From positions 80,555 to 144,554 of the forward strand of contig NZ_DATIND010000151.1 in NCBI RefSeq assembly GCF_035474595.1: a stretch of DNA of 64,000 nucleotides, given 5' to 3'. The notes below the pieces were generated by a model that worked only from the letters and a program-made list of their open reading frames with translations, did not search any database and was not told the origin of the DNA. Of this stretch, positions 1 to 33,800 are shown piece by piece. The position numbers and the translations under genes are program-made. Every line of letters starts with the position of its first letter. Position 1 is the first letter of the stretch. Source of the stretch: Longimicrobium sp. GTDB lineage: Bacteria; Gemmatimonadota; Gemmatimonadetes; Longimicrobiales; Longimicrobiaceae.

Positions 1-20915
<20,915 letters not shown>

Positions 20916-20919
<4 letters not shown>

Positions 20920-23900
20920 AGCCGGAACTCCTGCACGTGCTCGGTGACCGCGGCCAGCCCGGCCAGCGTGGGGGTGGTGAACAGGTCGCCGACCTCGGCG
21001 TGCAGGTCGCGCTGCCGCATCATCTCGAACAGGCGCACCGCCAGCAGCGAGTGGCCGCCCAGCTCGAAGAAGTTATCCGTGCGCCCCACGCGCTCCACGC
21101 GCAGCAGCTCGGCCCAGATCTCCGCGAGCACTTCCTCCGTCTCGCCCACCGGCGCCTCGTAGCCGCGCGCCGCGAAGGCGCCGGCGTCGGGCGCGGGAAG
21201 CGCGCGGCGGTCCACCTTGCCGTTGGGCGTCAGCGGCAGCGACTCCAGCCGCACGAAGGCGGCGGGGATCATGTACTCCGGCAGCCGCTCGCCGACGAAC
21301 GCGCGCAGCGTCTCCGGCTCGATCGCCGCGTCGGCCACGTACCACGCCACCAGCCGCGGCCCGCCCGGCGCATCCTCGCGCGCCAGGACGACGGCCGCGC
21401 GCACCTGCGGATGATCCGCCAGCCGCGTCTCGATCTCCCCCGGCTCGATGCGGAAGCCGCGCACCTTCACCTGGAAGTCGTTGCGGCCGAGGAACTCGAT
21501 CGTCCCATCCGCCAGCCAGCGGACGAGGTCGCCCGTGCGGTACATCCGCGCGCCCGGCCCGGCGCTGAACGGATCGGGGATGAATCGCTCCGCCGTGAGA
21601 CCGGGCCGGCCGAGGTAGCCGCGCGCCACGCCCGCCCCGCCGACGTACAGCTCGCCCGCGACGCCGACGGGCACCGGCTCGCCGCGCGCGTCCAGCACGT
21701 AGACCTGCGTGTTGGAGATGCCGCGCCCGATGTGCAGCCGCGCCGCCGTCCCGACGATGCCGGATGTGGCGACGACCGTCGTCTCCGTCGGCCCGTAGTT
21801 GTTGACGACGGTGTAGATGGCGTCCGCCGGGAGCGTCCGCAGCCGGTCGCCGCCGACGAGGAGCGTGCGCAGCGTCTTCGGGGCGATGCCTCGCTCGAAG
21901 GCGAGCTCGGCCAGCGGCGTGGGGAGGAAGCACACGTCCAGCGGCTGCCTCGCCCACCACTCCAGCAGCGCCTCCGGATCGCGCGCGGCGGGGAGATGGA
22001 GCGCGGCGCCCGCGCAGAGCGGCGGCCAGATCTCCCACGTGCTCGCGTCGAACCCGAAGCCCGCGACGCTCGAAGACCGATCACCCTCGCGCAGCGCGAA
22101 CGCGTCGCAGTGCCAGGCGACCAGGTTGCCCAGGCTGCGGTGCTCCACCTGCACGCCCTTCGGCGTCCCCGTCGAGCCCGACGTGTAGACGACGTACGCC
22201 AGGTGCCCCGCGTCCAGCCCGACGCTCTCGCGCGCCGGGTTCGCCGCGTCACCATTCGCCCACGCCGCATCGTCGCCCAGGTCGAGCACGGGGACGTCGA
22301 TGCCGGTGAACCGCGCCGCCAGCGATGCCTGCGTCAGCAGGGCGACGGGGGCGCTGTCCGCGAGCATGTAGCGCAGCCGCTCGTCCGGGTACGCAGGGTC
22401 CATCGGCACGTACGCGCCGCCCGCCTTCACGACGGCGAGCAGCGCTTCCACCATCTCCGTCCCCCGCTCCACGCAGACCGCGACACGCGAATCCGGCCGC
22501 ACACCCATCGCGCGCAGGTGGTGCGCGAGGCGGTTGGCGCGCGCGTTCAGCTGCGCGTACGTCACCGTCCCCCGCTCGGAGACGACGGCGTCCGCGTGCG
22601 GCGTCTGCACCGCCTGCGCCTCGAAGCGCTGGTGGATGCAGAGCTCGCGCGGGTAGTCCAGCGCGGTGGCGTTCCACGTCTCCACCACCTGCCGGCGCTC
22701 TTCACCGGCCAGCAGCGGGATCGATGCGACGCTCCGGCGCTCGTCCGCCACCATCCCCGCCAGCACGCGGCGGAGGTAGCCCATCCACCGCTCCACCGTC
22801 TCCGCCTGGAAGAGCGCGGTCGCGTACTCCACCCCGCCCACGATCCGCCCGTCGCGCTCGGAAAGGGTCAGCGAGAGGTCGAACTTCGCCGTCGCCTGCG
22901 CGGCCCCGCCGACGGAGCCCACGGCCAGGCCGGGGAGCTCCAGCCGCCCCTGCGGCGTGCTCTGCCAGGCGAACATCACCTGGAAGAGCGGCGTGTGCGC
23001 CAGGCTGCGCACCGGCTGCACCAGCTCCACCACCTGCTCGAAGGGGATGTCCTGGTGGTGCTGCGCCCCCAGCGCCCGCTCCCGCACCCGCCCCAGCAGC
23101 GCGGCGGCGGAAGGCGCGTCCGCCAGGTCGATGCGCACCGCCAGCGTGTTCACGAAGAAGCCGATCAGCCCCTCGATCTCGCTCCGCCCGCGGTTCGCCG
23201 TCGGCGTGCCGAGAACCACGTCGCCCTGCCCGGCCAGGCGGCCGAGAACCACGGCCCACGCGGCCATCAGCGTCATGAACGGCGTGGTGCCGTGGCGCTG
23301 GCCGAGCGCCTTCACCGCCGCCGTCAGCGCCTCGTCCAGCTCGAAGCCCAGCGACGCGCCCGCGTGGTCCTGCCGCGCCGGGCGCGGATGGTCGGTGGGC
23401 AGCTCCAGCCGCTCGGGAGCGCCGGCCAGCGTATCGCGCCAGTAGTCCGCCTGCCGCCGCAGCACCTCGCCGTCCACCCAGCGGCGCTGCCAGGCCGCGT
23501 AGTCGGGGTACTGGACGGGGAGCGGCGGAAGCGGATCGGCGGCGTCCCGGCGGAAGGCGCCGTACAGCGCGCCCAGCTCGTCGGTCAGCACGCCCATCGA
23601 CCACGCGTCGGAGACGATGTGGTGCAGGGTGATGAGCAGCACGTGGTCGTCGGCCGCCAGCCGGATCAGCCGCCCGCGCACCAGCGGCCCGCGCTCCAGG
23701 TCGAACGGCGCGCCGGCCTCGCCCGCCGCCAGCCGCCGCAGCTCGGCCTCGGGGCCGGCGTGCGCGGACAGGTCGTGCTCGCGGAGATGGAACCGGCTCT
23801 CCTCCGCGCGCGCCACGTGCTGCGCCGGCTCGCCGTCCACGGTGCGGAAGGTGGTGCGCAGCGCCTCGTGGCGCGCGACGATGCGGTCCAGCGCGCGGAC

Positions 23901-24060
23901 CAGTGCGTCGCGGTCCAGCTCGCCTCGCAGCCGCAGCCGCCGCGGGATGTGGTACGCCGTGTCCACGCCGCCCAGCCGCTCCAGGAACCACAGCCGCTGC
24001 TGCGCGAACGACAGCGCCAGAGGCCCGCTGCGGTCCGCGGGCTCGATCGCCGGAAGGTCG
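20916..24060 (-). other. NRPS A module 4: C-A-T, Leu code
   Basis: Residues read D A W F L G N V V K, the same Leu code as module 2. The carrier domain (FFELGGHSLLAV) is followed by a short tail ending HVQEFRL, which is the likely partner of the docking segment at the start of NRPS B. Boundaries are approximate. Confidence 0.85.
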
Positions 24061-27000
24061 GCGCGCGCGGCGGACTCCAGCCCGCGCGCGAAGTCCGCCA
24101 GCACCGGGCGCTCGAACACCTCGCCCAGCTGCGCGTCCACGCCCAGCAGCTGCCGCACCCGCGACACCGCCTGCACCGCCAGCAGCGAGTGGCCGCCCAG
24201 CTCGAAGAAGTGGTCGTGGCGGCCCACGCGCTCCACGCGCAGCACCTCGCGCCAGATCTCCGCGACCGCCGTCTCCATCTCGCCGAGCGGCGCCTCGTAG
24301 CCGCGCCGGGCGTACGCGTCGCCCTCGGGCGCGGGGAGGGCGCGACGATCGACCTTGCCGGTGCCGGTGCGCGGGAACGCGTCCAGCCGCACGTACGCGG
24401 CGGGAACCATGTACTCGGGGAGGCGCTCGGCGAGATGCGCCCGCAGCGCGTCCACGTCCGCATCCTCGCCCACGAAGTACGCGACCAGGCGCTTGTCGCC
24501 CGGCCCGTCCTCGCGCGCGACGACGACGGACTCGCCGACGGCCGGATGCTCCGCGAGCCGCGACTCGATCTCGCTCAGCTCGATGCGGAAGCCGCGGACC
24601 TTCACCTGGAAGTCGTTGCGGCCCACGAACTCCAGCCGCCCATCGGCCCGCCAGCGCACCAGGTCGCCGGTGCGGTACATCCGCGCCTCCGGATCGCCGG
24701 CGAACGGATCGGCGACGAAGCGCTCCGCCGTCAGCTCCGCGCGGTTCCAGTATCCCAGCGCGACACCGTCGCCACCGACGTACAGCTCGCCGACGGCGCC
24801 GATCGGAACCGGCTCGCCGGCCGAATCCAGCACGTAGACGCGGGTGTTCGACTGGGGGCGGCCGATCGGGACCGTGCGCGTATCCTCCGTCACCCCAACG
24901 ACATCGTGGGCGATGGAGAAGCAGGTCGTCTCCGTCGGGCCGTAGCAGTTGTAGATGGTGACGCGCCCGCGCTCCGCCAGCACCCGCGCGTACGCCGCCG
25001 GATCGGCCTTGTCGCCGCCGGTGAGGATCTGCTTCAGCCCGGAGAGCGCGCCGGGGATGACCCGCGCGTAGTGGTTGAAGAGCACGGGGGTGATGAGGAT
25101 CGTCGTCACGCCCTCATCCACCAGCAGCATGCCGTACGCCTCGGGATCGAGCAGCACGTCCTGCGGGACGATGACGATGCGGCCGCCGTTCAGCAGCGGA
25201 CCCCACACCTCCATCGTCGCCGCGTCGAACGCGGGGTTCGAGGCGAGGGCGACGCGATCGTCCGCATCCAGGTCCGCGAAGCCGTTCGTCATCACCAGCT
25301 GCGTGATGGCGCGATGCGGAACCATCACCCCCTTCGGCTCGCCGGTCGATCCCGACGTGTACATCACGTACGCGACCGCTTCGCCGGTGATGGAGATCTG
25401 GAGATCATCCGCGTCTCCATCCCCAATCCCGTCGATGTCGATGCGCTCGACGTTCGGGAGATGCGGGACCTGCTCGCCGGACTGGCTCAGCAGCACGCCG
25501 CAGCCGCTGTCCGCGACCATGAAGGCGATGCGCTCGGCCGGATAGCTCGCATCGAGCGGCACGTACGCGGCGCCCGCCTTCAGCACCGCCAGCTCCGCGG
25601 CGACCAGCTCGGCCGAGCGCGGCAGGAGGATCGCGACGCGCGCCCCCGCACCGATGCCGCGACTCACGAGGTGGTGCGCGAGGCGGTTCGCCCGCGCGTT
25701 CAACTCGGCGTAGCTCACCGTCGCGCCGCCCTCGGCGATCGCGGCGGCGTTCGGCGTCTGCTGCGCCCGCGCCTCGAACAGCGCGGGGACGGACGCGTGG
25801 CGGGGATACTCCGCATCCGTCGCGTTCCACGTCTCCACCACCGTCGCGCGCTCGGCGTCGGGCAGCACGGCGAGCCGGTCGACGGGGCGGGCGTCATCCG
25901 CCACCATCTCCTCCAGCACGCGGCGCACGTAGCCCGCGACGCGCTCGACCGTCGCCGCGTCGAAGAGCGACGTCGCGTACTCCAGCCCGCCCACCAGCCG
26001 CTCGCCGCGCTCCGAGAAGGCGAGCGACAGGTCGAACTTGGCCGTCACCTGCCCGCCGCCGTCCACCGGGGCGACCTCGAGCCCCGGCAGCTCCATCCCG
26101 CCGGCGCGCGCGGCGCCGTGCCACGCGAACGCCACCTGGAAGACGGGCGTGTGCGCCAGCGACCGCGCCGGCTGCACCAGCTCCACGATCTGCTCGAACG
26201 GGATGTCCTGGTTCTGCTGCGCCGCCAGCGCGCGCTCCCTCACCCGCGCCAGCAGCGCGGCGACGGACGGCGAATCGCCCAGGTCGATGCGCAGCGCCAG
26301 CGTGTTCACGAAGAAGCCGATCAGCCCCTCGATCTCGCGCCGCCCGCGGTTGGCCGCCGGCGTGCCGATCACCACGTCGCGCTGCCCCGAAAGGCGGCTC
26401 AACACCACCGCCCACGCGGCCAGCAGCGTCATGAACGGCGTCGCCCCGTGCCGCCGCCCCAGCGCCTTCACCCCCGCCGACAGCGCCTCGTTCAGCTCGA
26501 AGCCGAGCGAGGCGCCCGCGTACTCCTGCCGCGCCGGGCGCGGACGGTCGGTGGGCAGCTCGATCAGCTCCGGCGCGCCGGCCAGCGCCTCCTTCCAGTA
26601 ATCGCCCTGCTGCCGCAGGACGTCGCCCTCCACCCAGCGCCGCTGCCAGGCCGCGTAGTCCGCGTACTGCACGGGAAGGGGCGTGAGGGGATCGGCGTCG
26701 CCGCGGCGGAAGGCGGCGTAGAGCGCGGCCAGCTCGCGGGTGAGCACGCCCATGCTCCACCCGTCGGCCACGATGTGGTGCAGGGTGACGAGCAGCGCGT
26801 GGTCGTCCGACGCCATCCGCACCAGCCGCCCGCGGACCAGCGGCCCGCGCTCCAGGTCGAACGGCGCGTTCACTTCCTCGATCGCCAGGCGGCGCAGCTC
26901 CGCCGCCGCGCCCGCCTCGCCCGACAGGTCGTGCTCGACGAGGTGGAAGCGGCACCCCTCCGCCGGCGCGATGCGCTGCGCGGCGGCACCGTCCGTCTCG

Positions 27001-30000
27001 CCGAAGGTCGTCCGCAGCGCCTCGTGCCGCGCGACGATGCGGCCCAGCGCGCGCGTCAGCGCAGCGCGGTCCAGCTCGCCGCGCAGCCGCAGCCGCGCGG
27101 GGATGTGGTAGGCCGCGCCCGCGCCGCCCATGCGGTCCAGGAACCAGAGCCGCTGCTGCGCGAACGACAGCGCCAGCCGGTCGCCGTCCTCCGCCGGCAC
27201 GATCGCGGGAAGGTCCGCGCGCGACGCCGACTCCAGCCCGCGCGCGAAGTCCGCCAGCACGGGGCGCAGGAAGAGGTCGCCCAGCGGCACCTCCACCCCC
27301 AGCGCCTGCCGGACGCGCGAGATCACCTGCACCGCGCGCAGCGAGTGCCCGCCCAGCTCGAAGAAGTGGTCGCGGCGGCCAACGCGGTCCACGCGCAGCA
27401 GCTCCGCCCAGATCTCCGCCACCGCCTGCTCCGCCTCGCCCTCCGGCGCCTCGTACGCGCGGCTGGCGAAGGCGTCGCCCTCCGGCGCGGGGAGCGCGCG
27501 GCGGTCCAGCTTGCCGTTGGGCGTCAGCGGGAACGCGTCCATCCGCACGAACGCCGCGGGCACCATGTACTCCGGCAGCGACGCCGCCAGGTGCGCCCGC
27601 AGCTCCTCGATCTCCACCCCATCGCCGAGCACGTAGGCGACGAGCCGCGCGTCGCCGGAGCCGTCCTCGCGCGCCAGCACGGCGGCCTCGCGCACGGCGG
27701 CGTGCTCCGCCAGCCGCGCCTCGATCTCGCCCAGCTCGATGCGGAAGCCGCGCACCTTCACCTGGAAGTCGTTTCGGCCGACGAACTCGAGGACCGCGGT
27801 GCGTGAGTGCGGGAGTGCGGGAGTGCGCTGGTTCTCGCGCGGATCCAACGCACTTCCGCACTCACGCACTTCCGCACTTTCAGTCCATCTCGCCAGGTCG
27901 CCCGTGCGGTACATCCGCGCCCCCGGCTCGCCGGAGAACGGGTCGGCCACGAAGCGCTCGGCCGTCAGCTCGGGGCGACCGAGATATCCGCGCGCCACGC
28001 CGGCACCACCGACGTACAGCTCGCCCACGGCGCCGAGCGGCACCGGCTGGCCCTCGCCGTCCAGCACGTAGATGCGCGCGTTCGCCACGGGGCGGCCGAT
28101 GTGCGGCTTCCCGCCGCTCTCCATCGACCCCGAGGTGGCGACGACGGAGGCCTCGGTGGGGCCGTAGTTGTTCACCAGCGCGAACGGCAGCCCCTCCGGC
28201 ACCGCGTGCAGCCGGTCGCCGCCGACCAGCAGCGTGCGGAGATGGGGATGGGTGATGCCGCGCGCGAACGCCGACTCGGCCAGCGGCGTGGGCAGGAAGC
28301 TCACGTCCAGCGGCTGCGCGGCCCACCACTCCAGCAGCGCCGATGGATCGCGCCCGGCCGGGGGAAGGAGGAGCGCGGCGCCCACCGCGAGCGGCGGCCA
28401 GATCTCCCACGTGGCCGCGTCGAAGCCCAGCCCGGCCACGCACGACGAGCGGTCGCCCGCCTTCAGCCCGAACGCCGCGCAGTGCCAGCCGACCAGGTTG
28501 GCCAGCCCGCGGTGCGGCACGGCCACGCCCTTGGGCATGCCCGTCGACCCGGAGGTGTAGATGACGTACGCCAGGTGCTCCGGCGTCACCCCCGCCACCC
28601 GCGGATCCGCGTCCGATTCGTCCGCCCACGCCGTGTCCGCGTCCAGCGCGAGGATCGGCAGGTCGGCGGCGAGCGCGCCGAGGCGCGGGGCGAGCGCGTT
28701 CTGCGTCAGCAGCACGGCGGGGCGGCTGTCGGCCAGCATGTAGCGCAGCCGGTCGTCCGGGTGCTCGGGGTCGAGCGGCACGTAGGCGCCGCCCGCCTTC
28801 AGCACGCCGAGCAGCCCCGCCACCATCTCCATCCCCCGCTCCACGCAGAGCGCGACCGGCACGTCCGGCCCCACGCCGCGCGCGACCAGGTGGTGCGCCA
28901 GCCGGTTCGCGCGGCGGTTCAGCTCGCCGTAGCTCAGCGTCTCGCCACCGGCCTCCACCGCCGCCGCCTCGGGCGACTGCGCCGCGCGCGCCTCGAACAG
29001 CGCGTGCACGCAGACGCCGGTCGGGTGGTCCGCGGCGGTCGCGTTGAACGCTTCCAGCAGCTGCGCCCGCTCGGCGGCGGGGAGCAGGTCGAGCCGGTCC
29101 ACGCGCCGCGTCTCGTCCGCCGCCATCTCCGCCAGCGCGGCGCGGAGGTAGCCGGCGTGCCGCTCCACCGTGGCCCGATCGAAGAGCGCGGTGGCGAACT
29201 CCATCGCCCCCACGATCTTGCCGTTCCACTCGGAGAGGGAGAGGGAGAGGTCGAACTTGGCCGTCTCCTCCGCCACGCCTCCGGGAACCGGCGCCAGCTC
29301 CAGCCCGGGGAGCTCGAGCTTCCCGCCCGGCGCGTTCTGCCACGCGAACATCACCTGGAACACGGGGGTGTGCGCCAGCGACCGCGCCGGCTGCACCAGC
29401 TCCACCACCTGCTCGAACGGGATGTCCTGGTGATGCTGCGCCTCCAGCGCCCGCGCCTTCACCCGCGCGAGGAGCGTGGAGACGGTCGGCGAGCCGTCGA
29501 GATCCACGCGCAGCGCCAGCGTGTTCACGAAGAAGCCGATCAATCCCTCGATCTCCCGCCGTCCGCGGTTGGCCGTGGGCGTGCCGATCACCACGTCCCG
29601 CTGGCGGGCCAGGCGGCCCAGCACCGCGGCCCACCCGGCCAGCAGCGTCATGAACAGCGTGGTCCCGTGCCGCTGCGAGAGCGCCTTCAGCGCGGCCGTC
29701 AGCGCCTCGTCCAGCTCCACCCGCACCGAGGCGCCCGCGTGGTCCTGCCGCGCGGGGCGGGGGCGGTCGGTGGGCAGCTCCAGCAGCTCCGGCGCGCCGG
29801 CGAGCGACGCGCGCCAGTAGTCGGCCTGGCGCTGCAGCACCTCGCCGTCCACCCAGCGCCGCTGCCACGCCGCGTAGTCGGGATACTGGATGGGGAGGGG
29901 CGCAAGGGGATCGGGGTCGCCGCGGCGGAAGGCGGCGTACAGCGCGCCCAGCTCGTGCACCAGCACCCCCATCGACCACGCGTCGGAGACGATGTGGTGC

Positions 30001-33000
30001 ATGGAGACGAGGAGCACGTGGTCTTCCGCCGCCAGCCGCACCAGCCGCCCGCGGATGAGCGGCCCGCGCGCCAGGTCGAACCCGGCGTTCGTCTCCGCGG
30101 CGATGAGGGCGCGCAGCTCGGCCGCGGTGTCCTCGTAGTAGCCGGACAGGTCGTGCTCGGCGAGATGGAAGCGGCTCCCCTCCGCCGGCGCCACGCGCTG
30201 CTCCGGCTCGCCGTCGGCCGCGGCGAAGGTGGTGCGCAGCGCCTCGTGCCGCTGGACGATGCGGTCCAGCGCGCGGACCAGCGCGGCGCGGTCCAGCGCC
30301 CCCTTCAGCCGCAGCCGCCGGCGGATGGTGTAGGCGGGGCCCACGCCGCCCAGCTGCTCCAGGAACCACAGCCGCTGCTGCGAATAGGAGAGCGCCAGCC
30401 GTCCGCCGCGCTCCGCCGGTTCGATCTCGGGCAGCTCCGCGCCGTCCGCGATGTCCAGCCCGCGCGCGAAGTCCGCCAGCACGGGGCGCTCGAACACCAT
30501 CCCCAGCGGCACCTCCACGCCCAGCACCTGCCGCGCGCGAGAGATCACCTGCAGCGCCAGCAGCGAGTGGCCGCCCAGCTCGAAGAAGTCGTCGTGGCGC
30601 CCCACGCGGTCGGTGCCCAGCACCTCGGCCCAGATCCCGGCCACCGCGCGCTCCGTCTCGCCCTCCGGCGCGTGGTAGCCGCGCCGCGCGAAGGCGTCGC
30701 CCTCGGGCGCGGGGAGCGCCTTGCGGTCCAGCTTGCCGTTGGGCGTCAGCGGCATGGCGTCCAGCGCCACGTACGCCGCCGGCACCATGTGCTCGGGAAG
30801 CTGCTCGCCCAGCCACGTCCGCAGCGCCTCGGCGCCCACGCCCTCGCCGACGTAGTAGGCGACGAGCCGCTTGTCGCCCGGACTGTCCTCGCGCGCCAGC
30901 ACCGCGGCCTCGCGCACCTCGGGGTGCCGCGCCAGCCGCGCCTCGATCTCGCCCAGCTCGATGCGGAAGCCACGGATCTTCACCTGCGCGTCGTTGCGGC
31001 CCAGGAACTCGATGTTCCCGTCCGGCAGCCAGCGCGCGAGGTCGCCCGTGCGGTACATCCGCGCCCCGGGATCGGCCGCGAACGGGTCCGCGACGAAGCG
31101 CTCCGCCGTCAGCTCGGGGCGATCGAGATACCCGCGCGCCACCCCGTCGCCACCGATGTACATCTCCCCGACGACGCCGGCGGGCACGGGCTCGCCGTCC
31201 GCGTTCAGCAGGTAGATCTGCGTGTTGGCGAGCGGCCGGCCCACGTGCGGCGCGAAGCCGTCCTCGCGCCGCATCTCCACCCACGTCGAGTACGTCGTGG
31301 TCTCCGACGGGCCGTACAGGTTGCAGACGCGATCGACACCGGTTTCGGCGAAGATGCGCTCCACCAGCCCCTGCTTCAGCGGCTCGCCGGCCAGGTTCAC
31401 CGTCCGCACGGTCGACGGGACGCGGCCGGCCTCCACCAGCGCCTTGATGGCCGAGGGGACGGTGTTCACCAGCGTCGCATCGACCTCCGCGTGCACCAGG
31501 TCCAGCGCGTCGCGCACCACCCGCACCGCCCCGCCCACGACGAGGGGAACGAAGGTCTCGAAGACGTGCAGGTCGAAGTTCAGCGACGTCGACAGCAGCG
31601 TCCGCTCGATCGCGCGGCCCTGGAACTCGCGCGCGCCCCAGGCCAGGAAGTTCACCGCGTTGCGATGGGCGATGGCGACGCCCTTCGGCTGCCCGGTCGA
31701 TCCGGAGGTGTAGATGAGGTAGGCGAGATGGCCGGAACGCAGCCCGCCGTGCTCGGGATTCGTCTCCGGCCGGTCCGCCCAGCGCGGCGCGTCCGCGTCC
31801 AGCGCGACGACCGGCATCCCCACACCGGCGAAGCGCGAGGCCAGCCGCGCCTGCGTCAGCAGCACGGCGGGGCGGCTGTCGGCCAGCATGTAGCGCAGCC
31901 GGTCCTCGGGGTACTCGGGGTCCAGCGGCACGTACGCCCCGCCCGCCTTCAGCACGGCGAGCAGCCCCACCATCATCTCCACCCCGCGCTCCACGCAGAG
32001 GCCGACGCGCACGTCGGGCCCCACGCCGCGCGCACGCAGCTCGTGCGCGAGGCGGTTGGCGGCACGGTTCAGCTCGCGATAGGAGAGCGACGCCGCCGCG
32101 TCGGCGACGGCTTCCGCGTCCGGCGTGCGCTCCGCCTGCGCCTCGAAGAGCGAGTGGATGCACGCATCCCGCGGGTACTCCGCGGCGGAGCGGTTCCACT
32201 CCACCAGCACCCGGCCGCGCTCCTCCGCGGGAAGCACCTCCACGCGCGCCAGCGGGCGCCCGGGCGCCGTCTCCAGCGCGTCCACCAGCCCCTCCAGCGC
32301 GCGCCGCATCATCGCGCAGACGCGCTCGGGACCGACGGAGGAAGGCGCGAGCACGGTCAGGCCCACCTGCTCGCCCCGGTCCTCGACCGAGAGGGTGAGG
32401 GGATAGTTGGTCCGCTCCTCGCCGCGCACCCCGCGGATCCCCTGCCACGCGCGCGCCGCCTCCGCCGTCCGCGCCTGCTTCCCGCCGCCGATGTGGCGGT
32501 AGTTCAGGATGGCGGTGAAGAGCGGCGCCGGCGCGGCCACCCCGCTGCAGCGCTGCGCCAGCGCCAGCGAGGCGTGCTCGTGGCGCATCAGCTCCGCCAG
32601 CTGGCGGTGCGCCGCGCGCACGGCGTCGGCCGCGCCCTCCGCGCCCACCCGGACGCGGACGGGAAGGGTGTTCATGAACGGCCCCAGCACCCGGTCCGCC
32701 CCTTCCCCGCCCTGCATGCGCCCGAAGAGCACCGTCCCGAACACCACGTCGCCGCGCCCCGAGGTCCGCGCCAGCACCTGGGCCCACGCCACGTGGCACA
32801 GGCTGGCGGCGCTCACCCCCAGCCGCCGCGCGCTCTCGCGCAGCCGCAGCGAGAACGCGTCGTCCAGCCACAGCTCGTGCTCGGCGATCCCCGAGCCGTC
32901 GCCGCGCACGTCCAGCAGCCCGAACGGCGCCGTCGGCTCCTCCACTCCCGCCAGCAGCGCGCGGAAGTACGCCTCGTCGCCCGCGCGGCCGTCGCCGCGG

Positions 33001-33800
33001 CGCGCCTGCGCCACGTAGCCGCGGAAGGCGAGCGGCGCGGGGAGCTCGGCCTGGCGCCCCAGCAGGTGCGCGCGGATCTCCTCGCCCACGATCTCCGACG
33101 TCACGTGGTCGCCGATCACGTGGTGGCGCTGGCGCACCATCACCCAGCGCTCCCCGTCCCTCGCGGCGAACAGGCGCATCAGCGGCGCGCGGCGCAGGTC
33201 CATCCGCTGCGCGCCGGCCCCGTGGCGCGCCCACAGCTGCCCCGCCACGTCGCCCTCCGCCGGGTCCAGCTCCACCTCCGCCACCTGCAGCGTGGCCTGG
33301 CGCCAGACCACCTGCACCGGCTCGCGCACCCCCTCCCAGGCCAGCGACGTGCGCAGGATGTCGTGCCGGTCGATCACCGCCTGCATGGCCGCCACGTACG
33401 CGTCCAGCCGGTCGCGCGTCTCGAAGGTGGACAGGCTCACGCCGATGTACGGATCGCCCCCGTGCGCCATCAGGTGGTGGAAGAGGATCCCCTCCTGCAG
33501 CGGCGCCAGCGGGTAGATGTCCTGCACGTTGCGCGCGCCGCCCTCCACCGTGGCCACGACGGTGTCGATCTCCTCCTGCGTGAGCTCGACCAGCGTCAGC
33601 ATCTCGGGGCGGATGGCCGCGGGCGACCACCACTCCTCGCCGGCGATCAGGTCCAGCAGCGCGGACTTGTGCACCCGCAGCTGGCCCAGCAGCTCGGGGT
33701 CCAGCCGGGTCCGGTCGCCCGAGACGGCCAGACCCTCGCCGCTCCTGCGCAGCTGGATTCCGGCGGCGTGGAGCCTGGCGAGCAACGCGTGAACTGTCAT
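20916..33800 (-). CDS. Non-ribosomal peptide synthetase, first subunit (4 modules)
   Basis: 4294-residue NRPS, cytosolic. Order: TubC_N-like docking segment (1-55), then four C-A-T modules. A-domain TSGSTG cores lie near residues 694, 1747, 2815 and 3872; carrier LGGHSL motifs near 1075, 2150, 3200 and 4247. C1 has HHVIGDH, C2 and C4 HHIVSDAWS, and C3 HHIVADGWS. The protein ends about 35 residues after the fourth carrier serine, without thioesterase or epimerase, so the chain must pass to the second subunit, whose start codon overlaps this stop. The ATG has only a weak Shine-Dalgarno match upstream. The N-terminal docking domain is odd because no partner gene lies upstream in this direction; it may meet a subunit encoded elsewhere or a loader of an acyl starter. 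A2 carries a 26-residue repeat-derived insertion. Confidence 0.98.
24060..27240 (-). other. NRPS A module 3: C-A-T, unusual code DAMLLGCCFK
   Basis: Hand reading gives D A M L L G C C F K from FDAATMEV, TILITPVLFN, ILTGGDK and NCYGPTETTCF. I recognise no standard assignment. The pocket looks hydrophobic and the A5 region resembles Val/Ile-type domains. The A10 lysine is kept in GTGKVDRR. Boundaries are approximate. Confidence 0.65.
27240..30450 (-). other. NRPS A module 2: C-A-T, Leu code, repeat insertion
   Basis: The specificity residues read D A W F L G N V V K, the classic Leu code of surfactin and bacitracin type synthetases. Between the TGDLARW motif and the LEFVGRND motif there are 26 extra residues (1977-2002) encoded by a repeat element. 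The carrier motif FFELGGHSL is intact. Boundaries are approximate. Confidence 0.85.
27795..27872. repeat. 78-bp inverted-repeat element inserted in frame in an NRPS A domain
   Basis: Two 29-base arms (27799-27827 and 27849-27877) are near-perfect inverted repeats. Each arm is built from octamers of the form GTGCGNGA. The 78 bp add 26 residues to A2 and keep the frame. The equivalent sites in sibling A domains lack them (18121-18180 is the closest). A related octamer array lies at 41951-41987. Confidence 0.85.
30450..33800 (-). other. NRPS A module 1: docking-C-A-T, code DLFNNALTYK
   Basis: Hand-aligned to GrsA, the ten specificity residues are D L F N N A L T Y K. From memory this code is linked to Ala in microcystin synthetase McyA. 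The C domain is of the type starting YPLAPLQEGILFHH and carries HHVIGDH, so His-His-Asp is kept but the usual Gly is His. The A domain is nearly the same as that of NRPS B module 6. Boundaries are approximate. Confidence 0.75.
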
